Source: Sordaria brevicollis (Eukaryota; Ascomycota; Sordariomycetes; Sordariales; Sordariaceae). Taken from it: a stretch of 64,000 nt of DNA. A program made the translations under genes and the position numbers. Below, piece by piece: positions 33,486 to 45,658 of the stretch. Numbering within the stretch: the stretch's first letter is position 1; each line of letters begins with the position of its first letter. The notes under the pieces are model-generated. The model did no database searches. It had not been told where the DNA came from and saw only the letters and a program-made list of their open reading frames with translations. The stretch lies in NCBI GenBank assembly GCA_033439795.1, contig JAUTDP010000012.1, forward strand, positions 1,178,001-1,242,000, given 5' to 3'.

Positions 33486-36404
33486 ATGGCCCATCCAAAC
33501 TCCGACTCTGCAACTCCACCAGTCACTTCTGCCGATACTGTGACCATCGCCGGAGCCGGGACCGCTGGACGGGATGCATCGCCGAAACCGGTTCCGAGAG
33601 ACCGCTCGTCACAACCACCACCCTCAACTGGCTCAACGCCACCTAGGATCCGGCGAAACACAGCCTGTATTCGGTGCCGAGACTCCAAGGTATGAGGTTT
33701 CCATATGCAAACCCTTTCCCATCAAACTGGGGAGTGTTGGCATGTGCCTGATGAGTGAACTGTTCAAGACTTCTCCCTCTGTCTTTATGCTTTTCTCACA
33801 CCTTGCTCCCGTCCCAACATGGGACCCTTTTATGATTGGCCTGGCTAACGTTACACACATACACTCCACAGGTGAGATGTAATGCAAGTCTTACTCCGGG
33901 ACAGCCATGTCTGCGGTGCACCAAGTTAGACCTTGAGTGCATCGTGGACAAGAACTATAAGAGAGCATCAAAAAAGAGGTAAGTGACATGAGTGATCAGG
34001 GTTAGGGTGCCCCTAAGTAAGACAACAGCTAACTCTTGATAGCAAGTTGGAAGAGTTGGCGGCCGAACTCCAGTCACTCAAGAATACTGTTGCTCCGAGA
34101 CCATCTCTCGGCGGCCTGTCTACAGAACTGCCTCCTATACGGCCGGTTCAGTTCTCGAGCGCGAGTCCACCAGTTCCCTCTTTACCACAGCTCACCTTAC
34201 CTGGAACCCTATCTGGAACCTTACCTGGAGGACTACCTACCCCTGGAACTCTACCTGGCCCTTTCCTCTCTAATCTCGGGGTTCCTACCCTGCCGCCTCC
34301 CATCTTTACTCGGCCAAGACCTTTCTCCATATCCAGCGAAGCCTCTACTCCTACACCCAGACCAAGTGATGCCGCCTCTGTTAGCTTCAGTCTGGCTGGA
34401 CTTAGGCGTCCTGCTCAACCTAGAGCTCTCGGCTCCCGTGTGTTCTCTGGAGACGACATAAACTACTATTTCGACAAATACTTCGAGCACTTTCACCCAT
34501 ACTTTCCGGTCGTACGCCAGCGGGATCCAGATATCTGCTATGAACGAGGTCATGTCCTTTTCTGGGCAATCATCATGACGGCCTGCCGTCGGTTTGCCAA
34601 AGATGACTCGGTATACCAATTCCTGATGGACTCACTGCTGCCGGAAATATGGAACGCCATTTCACGGCCGCCGTTGACGCTGCCCATCATAAACGCCCTG
34701 CTGCTCGTTGCAACATGGCCGTTCCCTGATATCAGGTTCTTGACTGATCCCTCAATGATATTTACTGGTATAGCCATGAACTCGGCTCTTTTGACAGGGC
34801 TTCATACCGGCCGTGGTGCACATACGGAGTTTACTGGACTTCTTGATAAAGTCGACACAACAGATGAAGAGGCAACTTACACATGGGCTGGGTGTGCCAT
34901 TATATCTCACCGGTAAGACGACACGATACTGAGCTCCAGTGCGCGATTTGGTGCTAACACTTCACATTCAGAGCTGCTGCTTATATGGGATGCCCGTCTC
35001 CGAGTCTGCTGTTCAACCAGACCATAGACTCGCTCCTAGACGGAAGTAGCTCGATAACGATGCCTCGCTACTTCACTTTGCATTTGGAAACCGCAAGGTT
35101 TGCCAACAAGCTCATCAGTACCATGTCTGCCTCTCTTGAACAGTCACAAGGAGTATCGCACCGCTTAGTGGCGCAAATGGAAGAAGAGTACAGCAAGATC
35201 CAGTGTCTGTTGTACCCAGACAACTCAGACATCGACAACTTTATCCTCCTTTCAACTCTCCTCGAGATCCAAACCTACTACTTCATGCCTCTCCCGGGCT
35301 ACAGCGAAGAGATGCTCAAGCGCAACGTCATCAAATGCTACACCACGGCCGAAGCCCTTATCAACCAAGCCCGGTCTCTCCAGAGCCAGTCCGCCTTTCT
35401 GCATTACTCGCCCAACTTTGTCTTTCGCACCTTGCTCAGCGCCATCTGCGTCTTCATGACGCTAAATCTAGCCCAGCCCCCATATACCAAGAATCACAGT
35501 AATGCACTTAATGCCTCGTACATGGGCGACAACAACAATAACAACAACAGAAGCAATAGTCATAGCGGCAGCCACACAAACACAAGCAGCAATAAAACAG
35601 GTTCCTCCGCCTCCAACAGCGACACAGCCGACCTCTTCGTCCGCGAAGCCCTCCGCATAATCCGCTGCTGCTCCGTCCAGCGTGACGACCTCGTCATGCG
35701 CGCTTCTAACATGGTAGAGAAGTACTGGAACATGCGGCACGCGCTGCCACGATACGAAACTTTACTCGACCCGGCAGATCCCGATACCAACAGTCCTCAG
35801 CATCCTCACCAGCAACAACGGCAGCAAGAGGATGGGATGCGGGGAGCCACGACGGTGTTTAGACATCGCCTGGGTTCTAGTCTGACGTTTGGCTGTTTGA
35901 GGAGGTGGAAGCAACATGTTGAGAAGGCGAGGGCTAGTGTTGCGGGTCATGGTAGCGGGAGCGGTATGAACCCTCCTCCCTCGCATGCACAACAGATGGG
36001 TCAGGGTCAAGGACAGCAACTGGGTCAGGGGCAGAGTGGTGGGCAAGGTCAGCAACAAGGGCAGCATGGCCCGGGAGTTTATGGTGGTGGTGGATATGGA
36101 CAAAGTCAAGGACCATGTCCAAGTGCCGGTAATATGAATGGCGCACAAGATGTGCAGAGTATGCAAGGGGATGGAGGTGGTGAAGGTATTCGTAAGTCTT
36201 TTTGCAAGTTCCGTTGTCAGACTGACGAGTCTCAATGGCTTTGCTAACCTTCTCAACTTAGCAGACGGGAGACTAGGAAACAACGCGGACTCCTCTTCCC
36301 TAGGACTGGCACCAGACCCATTTCAACGCCTCGAATGGAACGCATTTATGGACGACTTTGACTGGAGCTTTACGAGTAATTACTTGGGAGTTGGACCTAT
36401 GTAG
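33486..36404 (+). CDS. Zn2Cys6 fungal transcription factor
   Basis: Five exons (33486-33689, 33872-33978, 34043-34912, 34972-36191, 36262-36404) encode 847 residues. The binuclear zinc cluster is perfect: Cys61, 64, 71, 81, 84 and 91 with spacings 2-6-9-2-6, interrupted by intron 1 after Lys68. A short coiled coil (KLEELAAELQSLKN) follows as a dimerisation element, then a Pro/Leu repeat region with six TLPG/SGTLPG-like units. The regulatory middle region begins at INYYFDKYFEHFHPYFPV. Low-complexity Asn/Ser and Gly/Gln regions sit around residues 540-570 and 690-770. It resembles C6 factors annotated as War1- or Leu3-like, but I cannot choose between them. The last intron ends in a tandem NAGNAG acceptor. 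Confidence 0.93.
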
Positions 36405-38655
36405 GAAAGAGATGGTAATCGGGATTTGGAACAGGGCAAGGTTTGCATAACATAAAAGAGTATGGAAATCGGAGGTAATCTTGAAGAAGTTGGCGATAGC
36501 AAATCTGTCACAATCTGAGCTCGCAAGGTGCTCTTCGTCACTGTTGTCTGAGGTGTGCAGTTGTATATTATGGAATTTGGGAAACATAACGGGTTATCAA
36601 ATGCCGAGCTGCCGAACAGGAGATTTGTGGAGATCAAGAGTTGGACAAGACGGGTGCAATCTGCACATCTGATCACATTATTTGTGAAAGAAACCATAGA
36701 CAATACTTACCAACGGGCCTCGCTTCGACATGGACTTGATGGTTTCTTTGTCAAATCTAGATCCGTATCTTGGCACAAGGAGGTGTTGGCGATATTGCCG
36801 CCCTCGCTTGGCAAGTAGAGCAAAGGATATCGAGGTGTTTCGAATTCTCCTTGAATGCCGTCCATGTTCCGCCTCATTTGTAAGTCCTATCTTCCCAAAG
36901 GTAGAGAACTAGGCGTGCCCAGACAAGCCGGATATACACGGCGGAGGGAGACTGGGAGATCCAGGCTGGCCGACATGGTGGATGTCCAGTTGACCGACGA
37001 CCACAACGAAGGCGGCCCCTCCGCCTGTTCGGTTACCGGAAGTGCAATGAAGCAAAGTGGAACTGTGCCTCTGCCGGTGTGGACAATGCACGACACAGTC
37101 TGACAGGGAACGCCTCCATCTGCGTGGATCTTGTATTATAGTCCGAAGGAGTTCCGCCTTTCCATCCCGGCCCTCCTTTGTGGCCGGCTCTGGCCACCCC
37201 TACCGGCGAGTCAGCTTGCAAGAGGCATCGGGCCGGAACTTGAGGATCGAAAGCAAAGGTGGAAACGCCGAGTGGATGAGAGGAGCAGAAGGGGGCAAAC
37301 TGTCGTATCAAAATCTTCTTCCGCGGTTGCCATTCGTAACATGCCACTAGAGTCGGTACAAGCGCCATTGCGCGTCCTCTGTTGAAGTATTGTCCGCTGC
37401 ACAACTGGGCGGGGGAACTGGTAGGAACGAACGACTTGCTTCCCATTGTGCTGTAAAATGTGAAAGAACGAACTACACCACCATCTGGCAACTGGCCGAT
37501 GAAGACTTGATAGGGCATGGTGCCAGGTGGTTCAAGCAATCCGACAGCTGCTGCTTGCCTGGCTTGGGAACGGGCATATGTAGAAGTATGGGATACTTCT
37601 TTGATGGCCCGTTGGTGGCTGTGATTGCCCGCCAAACAGGGACATGCTATAAGTACCCTGGACATGCGCTCACATGAACCACTGGAAGCAGCCCAGGGCA
37701 CCACGCAGGAAATCCGAAAATCCTTTGGCCGCCAAATTCCCCTTGTCCGCATGCCTGCCCGCCCGCTATTGCCCGCCTTGTCCCATTGCCCGTGCCCGGT
37801 TTAAGATCCGTTCTTCAGCACTGATAAAAAAACCTTCTCCTCTTCCCTTTGCTGCCTTTTTGCAAACCTCAACCTCGTTCAACTCATCAACCGCCCATCA
37901 GCAGCGACATCGTCCTTGCATTCAACCCAGACCGAAAAGGCAACCGGGCTATCTGTCCATCTGTCCATCAACTCCACCTCCCCCGGATTTTGGGTGCAGC
38001 ACCTCTGAAGTGTGAAGTGAATCCACAATCCCAAATCCCAGCAGCAGCAGAAACCCACCAAAAGTCACTCGACTCCATCCGCTCCGCTCCGTCCAGAAAG
38101 GAAGCCCGCTCGTCACAGAGGGAGAAAAAAAATTTCGCTTGCCTCAAAAGCCATCCGCTTCCCACTAGCTTTTCTGTTCCGGCACCGCCAAGGTTCAGAA
38201 CAACCACCATCACCAGACCCAACATAAGCATTTTGCGCGACACAGCGTTGTTTATGTATCAGCACGACCAGCACGCCGTCTTCCGACACTCTCCCCCCAT
38301 CAAGCTGCATTTTCGCATATCGCGGAAACCCTGTAGCTTCCAACAAAGTACCGACGGTTGAATCGCCATCCACCCGGTCGTCTGCCAGCGTTAATGCCTA
38401 CCTTCGACTACCATAACCACCCGGTCTATCCTATGTCAACTCAAAGCAACAGTCAATAACTGACCCCTTCGGCTCCTCTCGCCCCTCCGTCTTCTGCCTC
38501 CCACGTCTCCGTGCAACCAGAAGCCCCGCTTTCCACGACATTGTCGACCCGTCTACTAGTCTGCCCTCGCTAGGTACCGTTTACCAGACTCCCACCAAAC
38601 TCCAACAAAAACAACCCAACAAACTTTACCCCGTTTCGCCGTCAATACCGCAAAA
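36405..38655. other. 2.2 kb interval upstream of eIF5, no gene seen
   Basis: No supported gene is present. The part from about 37850 to 38655 is C-rich on the + strand, with many CCACC and CCTC runs and an A-rich stretch just before the eIF5 ATG, as in leaders of highly expressed fungal genes. Open frames near 37033-37752 and 37849-38373 have no domain. The eIF5 transcript may have a long 5' leader. Confidence 0.5.
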
Positions 38656-39945
38656 ATGGGTGCTCTTATCAACGTTCGCCGGGACAACCCCGATCCCTTC
38701 TATCGCTACAAGATGGAGCGTATCCAGACCAAGATTGAAGGCAAGGGTAACGGTATCAAGACCGTCGTTGTCAACCTCAGCAGTGTTGCCCAGTCCCTGG
38801 CTCGTCCTGGTGGCTACCTGATCAAGTACTTCGGTTTCGAGCTTGGTGCTCAGACCAACATTGATCCCCCTGATGACCGCTGGATCATCAACGGTTCCCA
38901 CGAGGCCAGCAAGCTCCAGGACCTCCTCGATGGCTTCATCAACAAGTTCGTCCTCTGCAGGAAGTGCAAGAACCCTGAGACCGTTGTTCAGATCAAGGAC
39001 GAGAAGATCACTCTTGACTGCAAGGCCTGTGGCCAGCGCAGCAAGGTCGAGCCCCAGCTCAAGTTGACCTCCTTCATCCTCAAGAACGTCCCCAAGAAGT
39101 CCAAGAAGGACAAGGCCGAGCGCAAGGCGGCCCGCAAGGCTAAGCAGAACGGCGGTGCCGACAAGGAGGCTTCTGGTGACGAGAACGGCTCTGACCAGGC
39201 CTCTCCCGCCGTCGAGGACAAGAACATCGAGTACGCTAGCGATGACGATGAGCTTACCCGCAAGATCAAGTCCGAGGCCCAGAGCCTGCAGTTGGACAAG
39301 AGAGAGGCTCCTAAGGAGGAGGAGTGGGCCGTCGACATGAGCGAGGAGGCCGTCCGTGCCCGTCAGCAGAACCTTCCTGGCGAATTCAAGCAGAAGCTCG
39401 TCCTGAATGGTGAAGATGATGACGAGGAGGGCGAGGGCGGTGGAAACACCGTCTACGACCAGCTCGGCACCTGGATCGAGGAAGAGGCCGAGGCCAAGGG
39501 TGGCGTTGACAAGGTCGACGACGTTGAGATCTACCTCAAGGCCAAGGAGCTTGGCATCGAGACCAAGCACCGCACCGTTCAGGTTCTTGTTCAGTGCCTC
39601 TTCAACGAGAACGTCGTTGCCCAGATCCCCAAGCGTGCTGCCATGCTCAAGAAGCTCGTCAGCTCTGAGCGTCACGAGAAGGCCCTCCTTGGCGGTACTG
39701 AGCGTCTCCTTGCCGACCTCGGCAAGGATTCGTACGACAAGATCGTCAAGATCCTTCAGCTCTACTACCACCACGATCTCTGCTCCGAGGAGGTCATCAC
39801 CAAGTGGGGTGCTAAGGCTTCCAAGAAGTACGTTGAGGGTTCTATCTCCAAGAAGATTCGCAAGGCTGCTGAGCCCTTCCTCACCTGGCTCGCCGAGGCC
39901 GAGTCTGAGGAGGACTCTGATGAGGAGGAGGAGGACGATGAGTAA
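38656..39945 (+). CDS. tif5: Translation initiation factor eIF5
   Basis: This is a single exon of 429 residues. The N-terminal domain begins with DPFYRYKM, in which Arg17 is the GTPase-activating arginine finger for eIF2 (Arg15 in human eIF5). The zinc ribbon uses Cys101, 104, 122 and 125 (CRKC...CKAC). A Lys/Ala-rich linker and an acidic section lead to the C-terminal W2/HEAT domain with WLAEAESEEDSDEEE at the end, which binds eIF2-beta and eIF3c. The ATG lies in an A-rich favourable context. Codon use is strongly biased (GAC, AAG, CTC, GTC), as expected for high expression, and this creates a 382-codon antisense open frame that is not a gene. Confidence 0.98.
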   Translation: MGALINVRRDNPDPFYRYKMERIQTKIEGKGNGIKTVVVNLSSVAQSLARPGGYLIKYFGFELGAQTNIDPPDDRWIINGSHEASKLQDLLDGFINKFVLCRKCKNPETVVQIKDEKITLDCKACGQRSKVEPQLKLTSFILKNVPKKSKKDKAERKAARKAKQNGGADKEASGDENGSDQASPAVEDKNIEYASDDDELTRKIKSEAQSLQLDKREAPKEEEWAVDMSEEAVRARQQNLPGEFKQKLVLNGEDDDEEGEGGGNTVYDQLGTWIEEEAEAKGGVDKVDDVEIYLKAKELGIETKHRTVQVLVQCLFNENVVAQIPKRAAMLKKLVSSERHEKALLGGTERLLADLGKDSYDKIVKILQLYYHHDLCSEEVITKWGAKASKKYVEGSISKKIRKAAEPFLTWLAEAESEEDSDEEEEDDE

Positions 39946-41058
39946 ATCATCTCTCCCTCGCCTGCAAGGATATCTCTGCCGCTGCCACTTTGGCGCGTGC
40001 CTTAGTTTGCTCTTTGTATCGGTTTTGAGGATTCAAAAACAGGAAGCAGATTGATAAATGCATGGAAGGGTCGCGATCAGTTTTACTCCACTCATTGTCA
40101 AGAGATTTCGGTTCATGTCTATCCCACGGTTCGCACTCGGTGATCGTTCATCATGCTGTCTGCGTATCGGTTTTGGGATTCACATGACTGTTAGCTAGTT
40201 AGTCCTAAATTGATATCTCCTTGTAACTACAAATACTATTCAATGTGCTGCTTGATTGATGCTAGAAACATAATGTATACATATGTCTTTCTCCCTGGGC
40301 CGTTGTCATCCTTGCCCGAAGCGGCTGAATGGATCTTCAGGGGTTAAAAGTACCCGAGACAGCCAGGGGTAAGGTCGCTTCCATGTTCTTGTCAACTGCG
40401 AAACAATGACACTTATGGTCTTGCTATCTTGGTGTCTTGTATATCCCTAACATATTATCTATGACCGACCATCTTCAAAAGTACCCTCCTGCTGTGAGTT
40501 CATCATTCTTCAATCTCACCAAGTTGGAGTGTCCATCTGGCCCTACTGCTGAAGAAACAGCTTCCTAAGAATACATCCAACCAGCTGGACCTGGAAGTCG
40601 AATGTACAATAACTGACGATGTCTACACCATAAGTCATGATCACGACTGTCGACCACAAGTACGACACATGAGCATCAAGTTGGTTGATGTAGGTTTGAA
40701 TTTTCCCTGAAAACCCCCTATGAAATTCCTCCGGTCCTTCTTGGATGACTTTAGAAGCCCTAACCTAAACCATTTGATGCGAAATCCATAACCATAACCA
40801 TTTGGTGTGATGCCGAGTGACAATCACCATTTCTCTGCTCGTCAAGTACCAAATGTGCTGCCATGAAATACCCGAAACTCGTCGAAAAATAGCCATAACG
40901 CCTTCATATCCTTGGGTATCATTGTTTCCATACGCCAGCCAACCAACGCCAACCTGCCATACATCTTCACCGATTCAACCCGTCACAACTCTTTCCATAT
41001 CAATGCCATCGAAACTCACAACTTTCTATTCCATTTCCACTTGCTGGTTAGTCACTCA
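39946..41058. other. Convergent 3' interval, no gene seen
   Basis: The interval contains the 3' ends of eIF5 and the convergent coiled-coil gene. Composition is AT-leaning with scattered short runs. Short frames near 40641-41058 show no domain, and no repeat or RNA gene is evident. Confidence 0.5.
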
Positions 41059-43938
41059 TCAAAACCACGCCCTCTCCTTTCCCTTATCCTCCTTCTTCGG
41101 CGCCTCCTTCTGGGCACCTCCATCACCCGAACTCTGCGCCGCCGTCATGTCACCCCAAGAAAACCAAGCCCTCTCGTCCCCTTTATCCTCTTTCTTCGGC
41201 GCCTTCTTTTGGGCACCAATATCCCCCGAACTCTGCGCCGCCGTCTTGTCTCCCCAAGAGGGGAACGACGACGACCTCTTCCCACTGTCACCATTGTGGC
41301 CGGAAGGTCCGACTTTGGCTTTCTCATTGTATGAAGCGTACGAAGGGTGGTAGGCGGGAGGATAAGCAGGTACGGAAGGCACACCAGCGATGGGCTTAGC
41401 GATGGGCTTTGTGATGGGCATAGGGATTGCAGTGCCATGGGTGCTGGAATGGATGGGATAGTAGGGGGCTACACAGTAGCTGAAGGATGGCTTCCTCACG
41501 TGATAGTTCGCACCGGAGTAGTGCGAACTTGGAGGAGGAGGGACATACTTCGGCACGTGTGAGTAGTGGCTCGACTGGCTGATCTCATACGGCTTGGTTG
41601 CGAGGACGGCGGGACTTGGAGCGCTTGGAGTTGAGACGTTGGCTGGCCAGTGTTTCTCGCGTTGATCTTGCGCTGGAACTTGTTCGTCACGCCAACTGCC
41701 GGGGAGGCCAGTCAGCGCCGGTGTCTTGGTTTCTTGTCTGGAGGGAGCCGACCGTATGGGAACCGGCCGAACAACGGCTGGCGTCGACACCTGGGAACCG
41801 CGGGGAGGTGTCGGGGGAAGCACAGGAGGAGGCGACGGCTGACGATGAACGGTAGGGGGAACATAGCTGGGATAGCGCTCCCCTGGATTCTTTTGCCAGG
41901 CGTACTGGGTGTCAGGCTTTGGCCTGGGAGTGTTATGTTGCGATGTGAGGTATTCCTCAGCTTCGAAGTACTGAGTCTTGACGCTGGCGTGGTCACCACC
42001 GTGGTCTTGACGATGAACCTCAGGCCCGCTCTTTGAGGAATTATGAAGATTGCTAAAGCTCGGTTTCCGACGTTGAAGATTTTGCACGAAAATTTTCGGC
42101 TTCGGAGGTTCCCTCGAAGAGCTATCGCGCTCATTGTGCCGGTTCGAGGCCGAGTTGGATGCTTGTGCCTTTGAAGCATCGGATTGGTGACCTTGAGGGC
42201 CAGAATCGCGATCGTCTTTGCGAGTGACCTTGGTAGGATCCTCCCAGATCGACTTGATTCCGGTTTGCCATGTCGCGACGCTGTCCGCACCAGACACCCG
42301 CTTCTTCCTCTCCAATTCGGCAGCCATCTTCGCGCGCTTTGCCTCGGACTCGGCCAATTTCCGTCGAAGCCTTTCCGCCTCAGTCTCTTGGGGAGTATAG
42401 GCCTCGATCTTTGGGCTGGGAATAGGCGTAGGCGGCAATGGCCACTGTTCCTTAACAGTAGCGGGTGATCTGGATCGGGGAACAAGATCAGAGGAAGCGT
42501 TACGCTCCGCCTCCAAGGCTTCAAATGTCGTATACGACCTCTGCCAAGTAGGAATCTGGGGTGCAGTCCAGTCTTGGTTCTTCTCCTCCCATGAAGCAAC
42601 AACAGGGGAGTGGGAGTCGATCACAGACCCAGCAGGTATTCCGGAGAGGCCTACTGGAGCTGAATGATTATTTCTTGAAGCGTCAGTGGTTGAACGATGG
42701 TTCAACTTGTCGTGGTGCCACGAGTAAGGCTGCGAGGAAGATTGGTAGTTGACCTCGAGATACTGTCGGTGAGTTGGCTCCTGACTATGGCGATGGTTCT
42801 GGGAGTGAGAATGCTCGTAAGAAACCTGGCGGCTGTCCTGGCGGCTGTCCTTGTTGGCATGCTGGACTGTGTGCTGCTCAGGTCTATGGTGGTACTGCGA
42901 AGAAGAGCGGTGGTCGTAGGTTTGGTTTCGAGGAGTATCGAATCCCACCTCCTTTGGAAGTTCCAAAGAGGCTCGTCGCTCCGTCTCCTTTCGAGCATCC
43001 AAGATTTCCTTGGCCTTCTGCTTCGCATACCGCTCAGCCTCCTCGGTAGCTCTTCGGAGTTTACGCTGCTCGGCTTGAAAAGCCTCATAGCTCTTCCGTT
43101 GGAACTCCTCGTGCTCGCGTTGGAGACGCTTCTTCGCATCCTCCAATTCAGTGCGAGCCTGCTCTACGGCCCTTATGCGATCGTAGTTGGCCAACAAGTC
43201 TGCACGCCTCTTCGTATCAGCGATCTTGGTGTGGAGCGCCTTTAGCTGTTCGTCGGCCTCCTTCACCTTTTGCTGGTGCTCCTCATCAGACTTCTTAACC
43301 CTTTCCTTGTGGTCGTCATGAGCCTTCTGCAACCGCTCCTGGTACTTTTTGAGCTCAGCAGCAGCCCGCTTCTCTGCCTCGATTCGGGCCTTCCGCTCGG
43401 CATCATATCGAGCTTGTAGTTCCTTCAGCTCCTCGTCCTTTTTCTTTGAGACCTCCTCCTTACGTCTCCTTTCGGCGGCGGCCTTCTCGTCAGCGCGCTT
43501 TTCCTCAGCCTCGGCAGCGCGCTTCCTTTCCTCGGCGGCCCTTTCCTCTTCCTTTTTCTTCTTTTCTTTGGCGGCTATAGCACGCCACTCCTCAACCTCC
43601 TTCGCAATTTCGTCGTAGCGCTTCCTAGCTTGATTGTACTCGTTGGCGCCGTCTTTGCGGAATCGGGTCAGCTCCAGGACATCGTAGAGCTTATCGGCCT
43701 CTTCCTCGAGCTTGGTGATGTGTCTATGAAGCCGCTCCTCTTTGCTGAGACGACTGTCGAAGATCTTCGGGGCAGCCGGTCTGTATGGGGGACCGTCGGG
43801 AGGCATTTCGTCGATTTGAATGGAAGGATGGTGGTTCTCGAACTCCGTTATATACCGTGCCGTGATGGGAAAAGAAGTAGTTGGATATTGATTATCTAGT
43901 CGCTGGTGACCAGATGTCAGCTCTATGATTCGCTCCAT
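41059..43938 (-). CDS. Long coiled-coil protein of unknown function
   Basis: This is a single exon of 959 residues. After about 60 residues comes a long charged helix (roughly residues 65-330) with heptad-like Glu/Lys/Arg/Ala sequence (EEERAAEERKRAAEAEEKR and similar), typical of a rod-like coiled coil. A His/Gln/Ser/Pro-rich disordered half follows. The last 66 residues are a tandem duplication of a 33-residue unit containing WGD.TAAQSSGD, GAQK.APKKEDKG and ERAWF. The longest frame begins at 43980 without an ATG; the first in-frame ATG, at 43938, is used. I recognise no family. A cytoskeletal, septal or scaffolding role is conceivable but unsupported. Confidence 0.8.
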   Translation of the reverse strand: MERIIELTSGHQRLDNQYPTTSFPITARYITEFENHHPSIQIDEMPPDGPPYRPAAPKIFDSRLSKEERLHRHITKLEEEADKLYDVLELTRFRKDGANEYNQARKRYDEIAKEVEEWRAIAAKEKKKKEEERAAEERKRAAEAEEKRADEKAAAERRRKEEVSKKKDEELKELQARYDAERKARIEAEKRAAAELKKYQERLQKAHDDHKERVKKSDEEHQQKVKEADEQLKALHTKIADTKRRADLLANYDRIRAVEQARTELEDAKKRLQREHEEFQRKSYEAFQAEQRKLRRATEEAERYAKQKAKEILDARKETERRASLELPKEVGFDTPRNQTYDHRSSSQYHHRPEQHTVQHANKDSRQDSRQVSYEHSHSQNHRHSQEPTHRQYLEVNYQSSSQPYSWHHDKLNHRSTTDASRNNHSAPVGLSGIPAGSVIDSHSPVVASWEEKNQDWTAPQIPTWQRSYTTFEALEAERNASSDLVPRSRSPATVKEQWPLPPTPIPSPKIEAYTPQETEAERLRRKLAESEAKRAKMAAELERKKRVSGADSVATWQTGIKSIWEDPTKVTRKDDRDSGPQGHQSDASKAQASNSASNRHNERDSSSREPPKPKIFVQNLQRRKPSFSNLHNSSKSGPEVHRQDHGGDHASVKTQYFEAEEYLTSQHNTPRPKPDTQYAWQKNPGERYPSYVPPTVHRQPSPPPVLPPTPPRGSQVSTPAVVRPVPIRSAPSRQETKTPALTGLPGSWRDEQVPAQDQREKHWPANVSTPSAPSPAVLATKPYEISQSSHYSHVPKYVPPPPSSHYSGANYHVRKPSFSYCVAPYYPIHSSTHGTAIPMPITKPIAKPIAGVPSVPAYPPAYHPSYASYNEKAKVGPSGHNGDSGKRSSSFPSWGDKTAAQSSGDIGAQKKAPKKEDKGDERAWFSWGDMTAAQSSGDGGAQKEAPKKEDKGKERAWF

Positions 43939-45658
43939 GCGTCGTGACGCGGGGGTGGAATGATCGAAAGGGTCAAGCAAGGAACTAACCTACACGCGAA
44001 ACGACTGGTTGGATAAGAGATTAAGGGACAAATCAATTACTTGAGTGGTTGCTTTTGCCGTTCTATGAATTATGGCTCGGCGAACAGAAGTGAAAAGGGT
44101 ATTGTCGAAGAGGGGTAGGGTGATGAGGAGAATTTTCGAAGGGCGCGATGTGCTCGATCGAGTGTTCTTTTCTGAGGTGGAAAGTATGTTGCAGTGGGAA
44201 AGATTTGGATTTCTGGCTGGGGTTGGAGAAGTTTATTTATGCTGAAAAATGGCAAATTTCCAATGGGTGCCCGCAAGGTGAAGTGTGCTCAGCAGGAGCA
44301 GGTAGGTGAAGGGGACTCCCCTCAAAGTTGATCGGGTGGAAAGTTTCTGATGTTCGTCTGATGCGGCGCTCAACAGGTGAACCACTCCCGTCCAGGCCCC
44401 TTGAAGGTGGGTCAAAAGTCAAAAGGTTTCTAGATTTGAACTGAAATGATCTCGATCCGTTATGTTATTGGGAGGTAGATCTGTCGTCCTCAATTTTAGC
44501 TGAAGGTTCTGAACATGGTAAAGAAGGAACCTCGTCGAACCCCGCCATCTTGTCGTGACGCACCGCGTTCTAGCTCTGGGCATCGGCGCTGTGATGGCAG
44601 GTGTCCGGGTGTATCTTCCATCCGAACTATATATACAGCAACGTCAATGGCCGGTTGGCCATTTTCGGTTCTATGGGTTTCTTTCCGGAAAGGTCATGTT
44701 TCGGATGTTGAAGTGGCCTGCCAGTGCCGTGGCAGACTCTCTGATGCGTGTTTGCAGGTTTCCAAGCCAGAGTGTGAATCGATGCGGCCCAGGAGTCGTT
44801 TGTGCGATTGAGGAGATTCGTCTGGTATGTCCTCTAGAACTGAAGTCAATATTTAGCGGATCACATCCTGATAAATATCAGACGAGTAGTTCCGACAAAG
44901 AAAGGTTCGAGTCACGCAGACCAGACCTCTACGTAGCTGCCAGGACGCTGGGATTGCTCCGCCAGGCAGGTGCGATGGGGACGATCGATACCAAACTCAA
45001 GTACGGCACTCGTAAAACAAGGAACAATGACGAAAGAGATCGAAGCCGGCTCAAAACCAAACTAGGAACAGGTACAGACAGACCTGCTAGTATGTTAGAA
45101 TACGAAATTGAGGCCTTAAACCCACCAGTCGAGCTCGAAACATGTATGACACGTGAAAAAACGGTGCTTAAACACTCCGCCACCCAAATGATAGACAAGT
45201 AAGCTGATGTGTATAAGGAGATCATGGTTGAATTTCGGTTGATACGAGGAATGACGTTGCGTACCTGTTCAGACTCTCCGCGGCGTTGTGGCTTTCGGTC
45301 ATGACCTCGCGAAGTTTGCTGATATCGATCTCATATGTGTGTGACCTCCAATCACTCCATCACGTTGCCCCTGTCCATATTACCCTGCCAACTGTTACGA
45401 AGTCTAATGGATACTCGTTGTAAAAGGTTGACGTCCAGGGTACTTGAACAGGACGTACACCGAGCCTTGAATATAAAACGAATAGAGAAAGATAAACAGA
45501 GTAACTCTTCGCTTGTTTGGAAAAAACATAAAGTATCGAGAGAGAAACACACGAAACGCAAAATCGCCATGATCACTGATCAGAAGTCCCCTTCATCCAT
45601 CCCGTCTTTATACCCTGCCCCATCCACTACTTCCTATCCCACCACCCTACCCTCTCAC
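43939..45658. other. 1.7 kb interval, no supported gene
   Basis: The left part is the promoter and leader of the coiled-coil gene. A + strand open frame at 44555-45202 begins at a non-ATG codon and contains internal ATGs, but shows no domain and no splice structure, so I do not call it. A tRNA-like GGTTCGAGTC at 44904 lacks the other tRNA elements. Confidence 0.45.

Noticed and set aside
38626..39774. A 382-codon open frame on the minus strand opposite eIF5, rich in Leu, Val and Asp
   Set aside because: It mirrors the strong codon bias of eIF5 (GAC/GTC, GAG/CTC pairs) and has no domain. It is a shadow of the real gene.
44895..44925. tRNA B-box-like GGTTCGAGTC
   Set aside because: No A box at a proper distance and no pairing T-arm or acceptor stem could be formed.
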